Assembly (NCBI GenBank): GCA_002099365.1
Contig: MSED01000013.1
Location: 62,001 to 126,000, forward strand
Origin: Phialophora verrucosa
Lineage: Eukaryota > Ascomycota > Eurotiomycetes > Chaetothyriales > Herpotrichiellaceae
Direction of reading: 5' to 3'
Length of the DNA: 64,000 nt
A model generated the notes under the pieces. It ran no database searches and was not told where the DNA came from. It saw only the letters and a list, made by a program, of their open reading frames with translations. This document shows, piece by piece, positions 36,968 to 49,066 of this stretch; the first letter of the stretch is position 1; each line of letters opens with the position of its first letter. A program made the translations under genes and the position numbers.

Positions 36968-38787
36968 ATGGATTTTGAAAGCCTGAAAAGCCAGGTCAGC
37001 AACCTGACCCTCTACGACATCAAGGCCGGGGTCCGAAAGGTTCAGAATGGTATGTCAGTGCGTCAGGCGTTGAATCTGGTGCTGACATGTATATGAAGCC
37101 GTGATGAATCTGACCGAGATGGAGGCCAAGGTATGTTGTCCCTCTGAACACTTTCACCCACCATGTCCTCATTATCCGAACAGGTGCGAGAAGCCACGAA
37201 TGGCGACCCATGGGGCGCGTCGGCAAGCCTCATGCAGGAAATTGCTCAAGGCACACATAACTAGTCGGTACCCCGTCTTGCCAGCACATTGCCTACCTGA
37301 CTGTGTCAGCCAACAACTCAACGAAATTATGCCCTTGATCTACAAAAGATTCACAGACAAAACCGCGGAGGAGTGGAGACAGATTTACAAGGTGCGGCTA
37401 TCCTGTCATGCGCAGAACCGCCCCAGCTCATACGTGTCAGGCCCTACAACTGCTCGAATTCCTCTGCAAGAATGGCTCGGAGCGAGTTATCGACGATGCG
37501 CGATCCCACCTCTCCCTCCTTCGGATGCTTCGACAATTCCACTACATTGATCAGAATGGCAAGGACCAGGGCGTGAATGTACGTAACAGGTCTGCCGAGT
37601 TGGTCAAGCTATTGAGCGATGTCGATACCATTCGTGCAGAGAGGAAGAAGGCACGCGCCAACAAAAACAAATATGGCGGTGTCGAAGGTGGTATGGGCAT
37701 GGGCGGTGGTTTCTCCAGCAGTAGCCGGTATGGTGGCTTTGGCAGCGAGACTGGGGGTTTTGGAGCCTACCAGGGCGAAGTTTATGGCGACGGCGGTGGC
37801 TTTGGAGGGCGGGAAACTGATTACTCAGGCACCCAACGGCGCGGTGACCAGTTTGAGGAGTATGATGAGGGTGATGATGTTGAACCCACGACACCAACTA
37901 GAGCAACGACGACCACACGGCCAGCCCCAGCGACAACGGCCAAACGAGATCCCCCCAAACCGAAAGAGCCAGAGCAAGATCTTTTCGACTTTATCGACGA
38001 ACCCTCGACCACCACCACCACCACCGCTACGTCCAGCGGACTGGCTGATCTGGGAGCCACGCAAGGCAGTGCCGTGACTGACGATGACGACTTTGACGAC
38101 TTCCAGTCTGCAACGAGTCCTGCGGCACAGCCTGCAGCCAACCCCCTCGCAAGTCTGGTGCCGCCACCAACCACTTCCACTACGACTTCGGCGACACAGT
38201 TTGCTGCTCCGAAACCTGTCGCCCCTGGCCAAGCGGCAGGTCTCAGCAACATCTTCACGACCGCGTCACCTGCTCCATCGGCCTCTTCCTCGATACTTTC
38301 ACCTTCGACATCGACCTTTTCCCCGCCTCCTGTGCAGAAGCCTTCTTTGCCCGTTCAGGCGACCGCCTACAGGCCGACCGGGCCAAACTATTTCACCTCC
38401 GTACCGGCGTCCTCCGCTCCTCAACCCACATTCTCGTCCACCGCTTCAACTCCCCTGAGCGGTGGCGCGACGCCTGCTTACACATCTTCAACATCGATGG
38501 CGTCATTGGGTAAACCGGCCCCCAAGCCGGCTTCCAGCTCTGGAGTCGATGCTTTTGGCAGTCTGTGGAGTACTGCCAGCAGCAAGGCCGGGGTCAAGAA
38601 TACGACTGCTTCCCAAAAGGGACCGGATCTAGCGAGCATGGCTAAAGCGAAGAGTCAGGCGGGCATTTGGGGAGCAGCCTCGGCGGCGAGCTCGACTCCA
38701 AGCCTGGGAGCAACAGCACCAACACCTACGGCTGCTTCGAATCAGGCGAAGCCGCTAGGAAACGGTTTAGATGACCTGCTTGGATAA
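36968..38787 (+). CDS. ent3: Epsin-like ENTH-domain clathrin adaptor (Ent3-type)
   Basis: Five exons: 36968-37049, 37099-37130, 37184-37263, 37310-37391 and 37441-38787, giving 540 residues. The intron 3 donor is a weak GTCGGT; the others are ordinary. The ENTH domain (about residues 10-145) is complete: SNLTLYDIKAGVRKVQNAVM, MEAKVREATNGDPWGAS, the NYQQLNEIMPLIYKRF segment, ALQLLEFLCKNGSERV and DQGVNVRNRSAEL. It binds phosphoinositides on trans-Golgi/endosome membranes in the Ent3 group. The rest is disordered and rich in Gly, Thr, Ser and Pro. It holds short acidic-aromatic adaptor and clathrin-binding motifs (QDLFDFID, DDDFDDFQS, C-terminal DDLLG). Ent3 is preferred over Ent1/2 because no ubiquitin-interacting or NPF motifs were seen. 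Confidence 0.9.
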
Positions 38788-39497
38788 ATAGGTGTTATTG
38801 GCGTTCGATTCGACAATGAGCTGATGACCGCTTATGCAGGGGATGATAAAAAAACTATCTGTGGCCTCTCAAAGGAACTTTGTTGTGTAGATTATCCAGA
38901 ATGTTCGAGGTCTGCTCCGCCATCCAGCTCTTGCGACAGGGGAATAGCTATTGACGTATCTTCGACGGTGGCTTCGCATAGGGTGGCATCTATTTGCTAG
39001 ACTCAGAAGATCTGGCGGCAGGCAATACGAGCTGGAGTCCGGGAGCGAGTCAGATTGAGATAAAGGGCATTGTTGTCCTGATATCGTCTGCGTTTGTTAC
39101 GGTCGGTCCTGCCGCCGCTCGGAAACGCAGAATATGGCTTTGACAATTGTAAGAGGCAGCCTCCAGGTGCTGACACGATTGGCCATGGTAACGTGTACAT
39201 CGTGCACACTGTTTTAAGTCTTTGGGTATATCATCGTTTCATGTCTTGTTCCGGAGTACTGCCTCCCGATATTCTTCAAACATCTCCTCGCACCCAGGGA
39301 CGCGTCTCCATCCATACAGGCCACCCGGTCTGCACGTTTGGGGCGCTGTTAGACTAAGTTCTTTTGGGACGCCGTTGTCCCTTCGTCATTGTGCATGGGC
39401 GGGACAGCTTGGTTGATCGCCCCTGTTGCAATCTAGTACTCGTATTGCTGGCGGCTTCCCCCTGTCACCAATCATCGCGAGGAATGGCGGGGTGAAG
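38788..39497. other. Intergenic, epsin to oxysterol-binding protein
   Basis: About 700 bp on the same-strand boundary, holding a terminator and a promoter. Nothing recognised. Confidence 0.45.
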
Positions 39498-42400
39498 ATG
39501 CCATCGCTCCCCCAGAGTCGCAGAAAGCCATCAAGCAGTTCGGCTTCGCCCACCCATTTGGCAATGTAAGTGGCTGCGCGTTTTCTCTCTATCATCTCTA
39601 CTCACGTTGCTCCTCCTCTCGTCATCCATCCCATACTCCCAATCATCAATGCTAACATGACCGAAAGACCGCCTCACAAGCGCTCCAAAAGTGCCAGAGT
39701 GCTCAACCTCCTCCGCAGCGACAATCTCCCCAAAGAGAGCGGCTCAGATACTGATCAGTCGCCGGTCACTACGACCACCTCCGCCACCGGGCCTTTCTCC
39801 ACCAACTCACCATTGACTCCGGTTGACGGTCCAAGATTGAGTCCCCTGTCGCCCACCGTCACTAGAACCTCACAGCTGGCCATGGATTCCAGTGACTATT
39901 CCCGGGAGACAGACACATCGCATGAGCTCCCGGCGGTCCCTTCGGGCATTCCTGCCGATCCGTCCACCTCGATCGAAGACTCCGTTCGGACCTTTCGTGT
40001 GTTTGAAGTGCTTCGCGGGAAGGACAATGCCGCCATCGCCAAAGCAATCAAAGAATCCATACCCTCATCCACCAACCCTAATCCCATCCCCGGTACCACG
40101 ATCCTCCATCTGGCCATACAATGCGCCGAACCGTCAGTGGTGGAACAGGTCTTGCGAGAAGGGAAGGGCCTGGATGTAAATGCGCAGGATAAAGAAGGAA
40201 ACACCGCTCTGCACCTGGCTGCACACCTCGGCCGAACCCCCATTGTACGAGACCTGCTTGAGGTGGCTGGTGTCAATGATACTATCTCCAACAGGCAGGG
40301 AAAGCTGCCGATTGATCTGGCCCGAACGCCGGAAATCTTCCAACAGCTGCAACTAGCCCGTTCGATATTCCTTGATGAGAAGATCAAGGACATACACGCT
40401 GCTTTGGCGCAAAACGACTACAAGAAGTTTGAAGCCATTCTGGTCGAGCCTCGGGTTGAAGGGACTCTCGATGTTAATGCCCTCGAGCTGCCTACAGAGC
40501 CGGCCACTGTCCAGAGCGGAGGGACACTCCTACACGAGGCTGCACGCAGGAAAGATATCCAGCTGGCACAGCTGTTACTGCTACATGGCGCAGACCCTTT
40601 CCGCAGGGATCGCAAAGGAAGACTCCCCCAGCACGTGACTCAAGATGATCGAACGAAGGCCATCTTGAAGAAGTCCCCGGCTGCCGCAGCAGCACAGCGA
40701 GGTATCCAGGAGAAGGCCATTCTCGGGAACAACCCTTCCCAAACCAGGATAGGAGCAGGTCCCGGCGACACGAGTAAAGACGCGCGAGAAATGAAAGGTT
40801 ACCTCAAAAAATGGACCAACTATACGAGCGGATACAAGTTGCGTTGGTTCGTTCTCGAAGAAGGTGTTCTCAGCTACTACAAGCACCAGGATGACGCCGG
40901 CTCGGCCTGTCGTGGTGCCATCAACATGCGCATCGCTAAACTCCATATGGACCCTCAGGACAAGACCAGGTTTGAAATCCATGGAAAGTCGTCCGTCAAG
41001 TACCATCTAAAGGCCAACCATGTCGTGGAAGCCAAACGTTGGTTCTGGGCGCTCAATAATGCCATTCAGTTCACCAAAGACGAAGCAAAGGAAGAGGAAA
41101 AACGGCGTACACTTGACACGGAGAGCCTCCGCCATGCTAGAGGCGAGCCCTCCGATCAACTGAGCGGAACGAGCAGCAAACCAAAGCAATCTCTTCAATC
41201 ACTCGGAGTGGGAGGCACGTCTTCAAAGATAAGCTTCCGCTCCGATGCCGATGGGGGATCAGCTTACGACTCATACGATGCGAGCCTTCATGGCGATGAG
41301 CTTCAGAGAGTTCCGACGAATGCTGTAACTGACATTCCTGCTGAAGAAGATGCGGATGGCGACGACGCCAGCAGCCGCGAGGTCCACCACCCGGGAAGTA
41401 AGGATGCCTTCAACATCACGGCGCAATCTGCCAAGCTACAGCTTGACCTTATTGCACGTGTCTCGGATGCTTTGATCGCTCGCCAGTCATCTCAACCAGC
41501 CACACCGTTGTCTGACCCAGATGTAACCCAGGCGCTCCTAACCTATCAAACAGCGGTGAACAGCCTGAACGGGTTGGTGGCAGATCTCTTGAAGATTTCT
41601 CGGGACCGTGATGCATATTGGCAATATCGCCTCGACAGGGATGCCGATGCCCGGCGGATGTGGGAAGAGAGTATGGCGAAGATCGCTTACGAACACGAAG
41701 ACCTCAAGAAATCGATCGCTGAATCGGAAGACAAGCGCAAGCGGACAAAACGCGCCTTAAAGGAAGCCCTCGAGGGTCAGTCGGTACCGGCGAGCCGTCC
41801 GGCCTCAATGCTTCAACCAGAATCGCCGGATCACATCCAGTTTGCAGAAGCAGTAGACGACCAAGTGCATCTCCGACCGGAAGCCAGTATTCAAGCAAGG
41901 TCACGGCGGAAATCCATTACCAGAGATGGCAATAGGAGAAAATCCATCATTGCACAGTACACGAATCTCTCGGATTCAGAGTCCGGAGACGACGAAGAGT
42001 TTTTTGACGCCATCGATGAAGGAAAAGTCGAGGTTGTCGAACCGCCCCTCCTCAGCCCCCCGCCGGTGCACATACCGACATATCTAGAACAAGAAAAGGA
42101 GCCGTTTGCAGACGAACGGGCTCTGAAACAGATGGAGATTGAGCCATCATATGCAGGCTATGAGGAGGGCATCCGGAAGCGACTGAAGATGGACGCCGAC
42201 AATCGGCCCAAGATTTCACTCTGGGGCATTCTCAAGTCTATGATAGGCAAGGACATGACCAAGATGACTTTGCCAGTGTCTTTTAACGAGCCGACCTCGC
42301 TCCTACAACGTGTGGCGGAAGACATGGAATATGCGGACCTCCTTGACATTGCAGCAGATCGCCCCGATGCCACTGAGCGCCTGGTGTACGTTGCTGCGTT

Positions 42401-43379
42401 CGCTGCGTCAGAATATGCGAGCACGATTGGCCGTGTTGCGAAACCATTCAACCCTCTTTTGGGCGAGACATACGAGTATGTCCGTCCAGACAAAGGATAT
42501 CGATTCTTCATTGAACAAGTAAGCCATCATCCTCCGATTGGCGCTGCCTATGCCGAGTCTGCGCGCTGGGATTACTGGGGTGAATCAGCCGTGAAATCCA
42601 AGTTCTACGGCAAGTCATTTGATATAAACCCTCTGGGTACCTGGTTCCTACGACTACGCCCCTCGAATGGCGGTCCCTCGGAACTGTATACCTGGAAGAA
42701 AGTCACAAGTTCTGTGGTCGGCATCATCACTGGCAACCCCACCGTCGACAATTATGGCACGATGGAGATCAAGAACTGGACCAACGGCGAAGTTTGCGTG
42801 CTCGATTTTAAACAGCGAGGTTGGAAGGCTAGTTCGGCCTACCACGTGTTTGGCAAAGTGATGGGTGTGGATGGAGTCACGAAATGGAGCATCGGCGGCC
42901 GCTGGAACGACAAGATTTATGCGCGTTTCACTGAGGGATTCGAGGATGAAGCTGTTGGGGAAGGCCGAGTGCTCAGTTCTGGGAAGGGAAGCCAAGACAA
43001 ACAACAGGCTTTCTTGGTCTGGGAAGCACACCAACGTCCGCAGGGCATCCCGTTCAACTTGACGCCCTTCGTTGTGACGCTGAATGATGTCAATGACACA
43101 CTGCGCCCTCATCTTCCGCCAACCGACACGCGACTTCGGCCCGACCAACGCGCCATGGAGGATGGCGCGTACGACCAAGCCGCGACAGAGAAAAACCGCG
43201 TAGAGGAGAAGCAGCGTGCTGCTCGCAGAAAGAGAGAAGCAACAGGCGAAGAGTGGAAGCCCAAGTGGTTCGAGAAGAAAGTGGAGCCTACCACGGGAGA
43301 GAGTTATTGGGAAAATAACGGATTGTATTGGAAGAAGAGGGCTGAGAAAGATTGGAACGTCTGCGATGATATCTTTTAG
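39498..43379 (+). CDS. Oxysterol-binding protein with ankyrin, PH, FFAT and ORD parts (Osh1/Osh2-type)
   Basis: Lipid-transfer protein acting at ER contact sites. I favour two exons, 39498-39565 and 39668-43379 (intron GTAAGT...GCTAACATGACCGAAAG), giving 1259 residues; a single-exon start at 39657 is the alternative. Ankyrin repeats occupy about residues 160-355 (GNTALHLAAHLGRTPIVRDL, GGTLLHEAARRKDIQLAQLL). A PH domain lies at about 397-490 (MKGYLKKWTNYTSGYKLRWF). A coiled coil follows the linker. An FFAT-like motif (EEFFDAIDE, about 798) should bind VAP/Scs2 on the ER. The sterol/PI4P-binding ORD is at about 870-1170, with LPVSFNEPTS, KPFNPLLGETYEY and the family signature EQVSHHPP. No transmembrane segment. 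Confidence 0.93.
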
Positions 43380-44025
43380 GTGAAGAGCGACGAGTCTTCC
43401 TCCCCAGGAGCGGGCACGAGTGGCAGGAGGATTGACAAGAGGCAAGGAAATTGAGGGTTATGGGAAGCGCGAGCGGAATAGGTGATTTGCTGATGCAGAA
43501 CAAAGTTCTGGCGAGGCAAACAAGAGGAGGAAAGAAAGAAGCATCAACTGGGGTAAAATCGGTCACCCAGTATACCTTAAGAAGCAAGGAAGATGAGTGG
43601 GTATTGTTTGAGCGCAGTCCGTATGGAGGGAGCTTCGTGAGCCCCGTGATGCCATTATATTTATGTTTCGACCTGGCGAGCTTGCTGCCATCGGAGATGA
43701 TTATACGAAGCCAAAGGGACGCTCGGATGATCCGCCAAGGTGGCCCTTTGTGCTAGCCTCTCTCTATGCAGCATTTATTTTTCCGTTAGGGAGCCCAGCA
43801 TTGCCTGGCATAATGTCGAATTGGGACAATGGTATGTTTCATCCATTGGTTGCGCGACAGCTACGGCCCCCAGCGTGGAGGAGCATTTCTGCAGCTTCGG
43901 CCACATCTTCCCCCCTAGTATGTACCCACCGATTCCACCACTTCGAGAAGTACATAAGCGAAATCGCCCCGGACCGTTCCCCCTACTGTCGCAACACCTT
44001 CAACTCTATCTTCTCGCTCCTCGTC
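43380..44025. other. Intergenic, upstream of the NOD-like receptor
   Basis: Promoter region. A frame open from 43663 joins the receptor in frame, but the translation upstream of the Met at 44026 lacks domain resemblance, so I start the receptor at 44026. Confidence 0.45.
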
Positions 44026-47000
44026 ATGATTGCTGAAAACGATGTGCAAACGATCAAGAAGGAGCTGGAAAACGACAGCAGAGATGTCGCCGATCTGTGG
44101 AACGATGCTCTTCGGAAGTACAAGGGCATCGTTGGCGAGGACTTGCAACCCAAGTTCGCAAGCGTGGATGCCATGGTCCAATTCGGCACGCATGAGATGG
44201 AGAACTTCCACCAGTTCCGGCATAACCAGAAGAAGGTTGACAAGCTCCGCGGGCTGTTCATGGCAAATATGGATTACATCCAGAAAGGGGCTCAGCAGTT
44301 GATTGCTGCCGCTACGCCTGCCTTCCCGCCGGCGGCTGCCATTGGAACAGCTCTTACCTACATGCTCAGTGTTTGTGGTTGACACCGCCATGTCGGTAAC
44401 CGGCCTGTCTCCCTGACTTCGAAGATAGGCATGCAAGCAAGTTTCTGCGGACTACGATGTGGTCACGGCATTCTTCGAAGACATGAATGCCTTTCTCCAA
44501 CGGATCACAATCCTCGAGTCACGGTTACCAAAATACCCGGCCTACCGTAACTGCCTGATGGATGTGTTCACCTCGGTGCTGGAGATGTGTGGCTTTGCCA
44601 CCAAGTACATTGAGCTGGGTCGATTCAGTTAGTGTCCTGAAGTCCAGAAATCAACTGAACTTTGTATCTGACTTGGTGAGCTCCGCAGAGAAATGGATCT
44701 TGAACATGGTACGAGGTGAGGATGGTGACCTGGGGGCTGCCCGGAAGAAGATGGACACATCTCTTTCTCGCCTCCAATCTGTCACCGAGTACGCCATCCT
44801 GGGCAACACCGAAGAATTGCAACGTATGAATTCAGACCTCCAGCAAAACCAGGACATGCAGACCAAGATGATAGAAGACCAGACGAGGATGCTGGAGGTC
44901 GTGATGCAGAGCCAGGACAGTGTCCGTTCCGACCTTCGTAATATCCAGAAACTCCTGGTCATGTTCGACGAGCGACGACGAGAAGACACGCCCAAACAGC
45001 GACTGGCCATAAAAGCATCTGGTCAGAACAAGCAGCCCCCCACTTCGAACCAGGTCCGCAGCTTCTTCGAAGAGACCCTAAACCCGGCTCACGAATATCA
45101 CAATATCAAGGAATCCTTCATTGCCGACACCTGCACCTGGATCTTCGAGGAGCCACTGTGGCAGAGCTGGCTCGCGCAGGAGCAAGGAAAAGACGCTCCA
45201 CGAGTAATTACATTGCTAGGGCCAGCCGGCTCGGGCAAAAGTCATCTTGCGGTGAGCATCTATGATCAACTGCTCAACCTAGCCGAGAAGGACACCATGA
45301 CGAACACGTGCGTTGCTCACTTTTACTTCCGCGAGACGACTAAAGACCTCAACGAACTGTACAAAGCAGTCAACTGGACGGTCATTCAGATCGCGGAACA
45401 GAACGCTGTCCTTTGCGAGAAGATCTGTGCCGAGCTCCAGAAAGATGATCTCGAGATAGATAGCTGGGAATGGAAAGACGTCTGGAGTAAATTGGTCGAG
45501 CCCTGCTTCACTCCACCCATGAAAGCTCGTCTTTGTGTCGTCTGGGACGGTTTGGACGAACTTCCAGAGCGGGAGCGACAGAACTTGACCGATCTCCTTA
45601 CTCTGATAAAAGACACAGCTGAACTGAATGTGACGTTAATTTGCACAAGCAGGCAGACGCTACAGGAACCCCTGAGCAAGGCTGGTGCCCGCTTCATCGA
45701 GGTTACAAAGGAAAAGCAGCTGCCTGACCTCAAAGCCCTCATTTGGCAGCATCTGAACAATGATAGCGGGCTTCGCAAGTTCAGCAAATACATGAAGCAA
45801 AGGATCTCAAGCACGTTGGAGGACAAGGCTGACGGTAAGGACTTGACGGTCACAATGAGCTTGCACTGACAGTTGCAGGAATGTTGTACGCCGAACATCT
45901 ACTCCGCCAGTTCAGCATCTTCGGACGAGAACCTCTTGTTCTCAAAGCACTGGAAGAGCATATGCCAGAAGGCTTGGAGGGACTCTACCTTAACATGGTC
46001 GCCGACTTGCAACACCATACTCCGGAGGATGAACTCCACGCCATGAAAACTCTGTTGTGGTGGCTGGCCTATTCATACCGTCCCTTGACCCTAGCTGAAT
46101 GCCTGTCCATCCTCGAAGTAACATCGGAATCCTCCTTCGACCTCGAGCGGGAACTCCAAGGCAGGCAGCTGGCAAGATTCCTCCGAATGGGAGACCTGGA
46201 AGAACGCATGACCGACACTGCGGTTGAAGATGTCAAGCTAAGCATTCAGAGCCAGAACAAGTCTGATGCTCCATTCAACGACGGGGACTTGCCACTGAAG
46301 TTCCAGGACCGGTCCATGGCAGGGTTCTTTCGTGGCGGAGATGTAGGCCTAAGAACCCTCGGCGAGGACGCCCATCGCGAGATATTCATTGTCTGCTCCG
46401 ATATACTCTGCGGCCGGATGCCCAACGCCCATGGAGGCCTCCGTCAGTATGCGGCTCGGTTCGCGATCCTACATCTAAGCCGGACATCAATGGAAGACGA
46501 CACGGAGCATAACAAAATCAGAGTCACGAACGCACTAGGGAGCCTGATGAGCAATGAGACCAACGCTGCGACGGCCTTTGAAACTCTCGGGGTGGACTAC
46601 AAAGAGGTCAACAAAGACTTCGCCAGTGGTCTTCTAATGAAGAACCTGGCCTATCTTGCGAGTCTGGCGGTCTCACTCTCTGGTAAAGTGAACGCAAGCA
46701 CCTCGCAATGGGCGGCTATTGTGGCCAAAGATGTTCGTGTCGCATTCGAACCTCTTGCGAGAGGGCATGTTGCGAATTGGTTCCAGGCCGATGATGCAAG
46801 GGCCGGCTTGCGCTCGTTCAAGTTCGCACGCAGCGCTATCAACATGGTAAGTCGAAATCTCTTCATACGCTGCAAACTCGCGTGCTTTGATAAGGTCTAC
46901 TTCGGATTTTCTCGCACAGGTCGCCTTCCGTCCATTCTGCGATGGTAACTCTGGTGAATACATACCACTTCCAACTACGGTCAATCCTATCTGGCTCGAG

Positions 47001-49066
47001 GGTTTAGGGTCTCGGGTTTTGTCGAGGATTGTGCCCACGGCTATGTACACACTATCATATCTGTCTCATGCCCGACATTGGGTGGTCTGAAGCCGTGCCC
47101 AGTGTCACTCGTTGTACTCTGAGCTGGAGTGGCTCGTCCCGTGTTCTTAGCTGTTCTCTGTTTAGGTTTCCCGGTTGACGGCGCTGCTAGAGCTTCGTTG
47201 CGTACCCTACTGTTTTACTCAAATAGCTAACTATAACCTTGTATCTTGAAGAAGGACAACGTCGTCGCAGACGCTCCGGGCAACTGGGACTCGGACGACG
47301 ACACCGCCGAAGACGACTACGATGAGCAACAGAACTTTACCACCAAGCAGATCCTCGCTGTCTTCAACCGTTATGAAGACATCCCAAAGGACAGCAACGC
47401 CTACCGGGCCGTGGCCATACTACTTGAGAATTGCGGCCACCATACTCCAGCGCTTACTTACGGCCTTCGCGCATTGAAAATGTGCACAGATCCTGTTCTG
47501 CGCTTCCGCATACTTAACCTATTGGCCATAATTTACCTCCACAAGAAGCAAAACACAGTTGCCTACGAGACCATATGTGAGGGTTTCTCCAACGTTCCGT
47601 CGCTGCCGCCAAGGGTGCTTCGTGCTGCGCTCGTCACCCGCGCAAAAGCGGAAGTTGCAGTCGGGAAGACGGACGAAGCAATCGCATCTTACGAAGAAGC
47701 TCGCCTGGCGGATCCGGAAGAGCCGCTGCAAGGCTTCAACCTCAAATATGCGTTCAAGGCGTGTCTTGCGAAGAAAGATGATGCCATGCTTGTGGAGCTT
47801 GTAAAGAGCTGGAAGCCCATGGAGCGCCTTGCCTGGATGACGTGGAATCTCGACGAGGATGGATACAACGATCACGAAGTGATTAGACGAGCAGCCGCTC
47901 GAGCAGGACAACAAGAGTACTTGTACCAGGCGTACGACGAGGTGATCAAGCTGCTCGACAACGTCGATGCGGCCGCTCCCATCCGATTCCATCTTGCCGT
48001 GACCCACTGGGAAGTAGATCTGGACGCGGAGGCAGCAAAGGCCTTGCTCCACGAAACCCTGGACACGAGTACCAGCGGAGATCCTTTCGCGCTCACCAAC
48101 GAAGATCCAGCCTTTACCTTGGTTTGCGCCGCCCTCTTCCTGTCCGAAATCATATATCAGCAGTATCGCTCAACTTCCGACCCGTCGCTCAAAGCCCAAC
48201 TGTACACGGAGATCAAGGGCCTGACCAATAAACCGCTCGCGCGGTCGATTGCGTCTCTCAAATCCGAACTGACGCACCATTCCCTGACAATCGCGCGAAT
48301 GGCCCGAAAAATGGCCCCGGCTCGAGAATTCCAAGATATTCTGGAGACCGCGTTCAACATCTGCTACGAAGCTCTGATGGACAACGTGGGATGGAATGAC
48401 TTTATCAACCTCAACGAGCTTGCCGCCGTCATATCGAGCCTAGACGGACTCGAGAAGGAGGCTCAGATCCTTATTTCGGCTCAATTCTCAAAGCTGGATC
48501 CGTCCGTCAAGGATGACTCGGACTCGGACTCGGACGATGAGGGCAGCAAAGCGAACGGCGTCGAGTCAGAATCAGGAGACGAACAAGAGGGAGACGACGA
48601 GGAAAGTGAGGGCGAAGACGATGGTGACGGCGACAGCGGCCACGACGACGGCGACGATTATCCGCTCCCCACCGACGAGGGCGACCTCGCCGACGTTGAT
48701 GTTGAATGCAGTGGAGAATGCAGCCCGCCCCGAAAGTGGCGCGCTTGGAAAGGGCGAACTATGTACTTTTGCACAATCTGCTGCACCACCTCTCTGTGTG
48801 AAGACTGCTACCACAAACGGCAACGCTATAATCAACAGGGAGGAGACGAAGCATGCAGAGCAAGTGTTGGCAGCGTCTACTGTGGGACGAACCACAGCTA
48901 CATCACACCGGTCAGGGGGTGGAAAGGCATCAAGGACGGTGTCATGACTATTCAAGGTCAGGACGGTGAGGAGACCATCAACGTGAAGTTCAGGGACTGG
49001 TTGGAGGAGTTGAAAACCGTAAAGTGGAAGCAGGCTTGGGAGCGGTTCTGGTTGAACGAGGACTGA
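44026..49066 (+). CDS. NOD-like receptor: Goodbye-NACHT-TPR-acidic linker-zinc finger
   Basis: Fungal STAND protein likely to sense non-self or cell damage and trigger a death or defence output. Exons 44026-44370, 44429-44627, 44689-45834, 45879-46846 and 47252-49066 keep phase throughout, giving 1490 residues. The N-terminus (1-185) is a helical Goodbye-type domain (DVADLWNDALRKYKG, then SADYDVVTAFFEDMNAFLQRI). The NACHT has P-loop GPAGSGKSHLA (about 360), Walker B VVWDGLDELP (about 467) and sensor ICTSR. Helical winged-helix-like segments follow, then TPR-type repeats (about 900-1300) with clear A/B helices such as AYRAVAILLENCGHHTPAL. A very acidic linker (about 1309-1365) precedes a Cys/His module at 1371-1430 (CSGEC, CTICC, CEDC, YCGTNH) like a divergent ZZ finger, and a C-terminal Trp-rich block. 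The 405 bp intron before the TPR part is uncertain; an alternative small exon may lie inside it. Confidence 0.85.

Noticed and set aside
43663..44025. N-terminal extension of the receptor
   Set aside because: In frame but without family resemblance; the Goodbye-type domain is complete from the Met at 44026.
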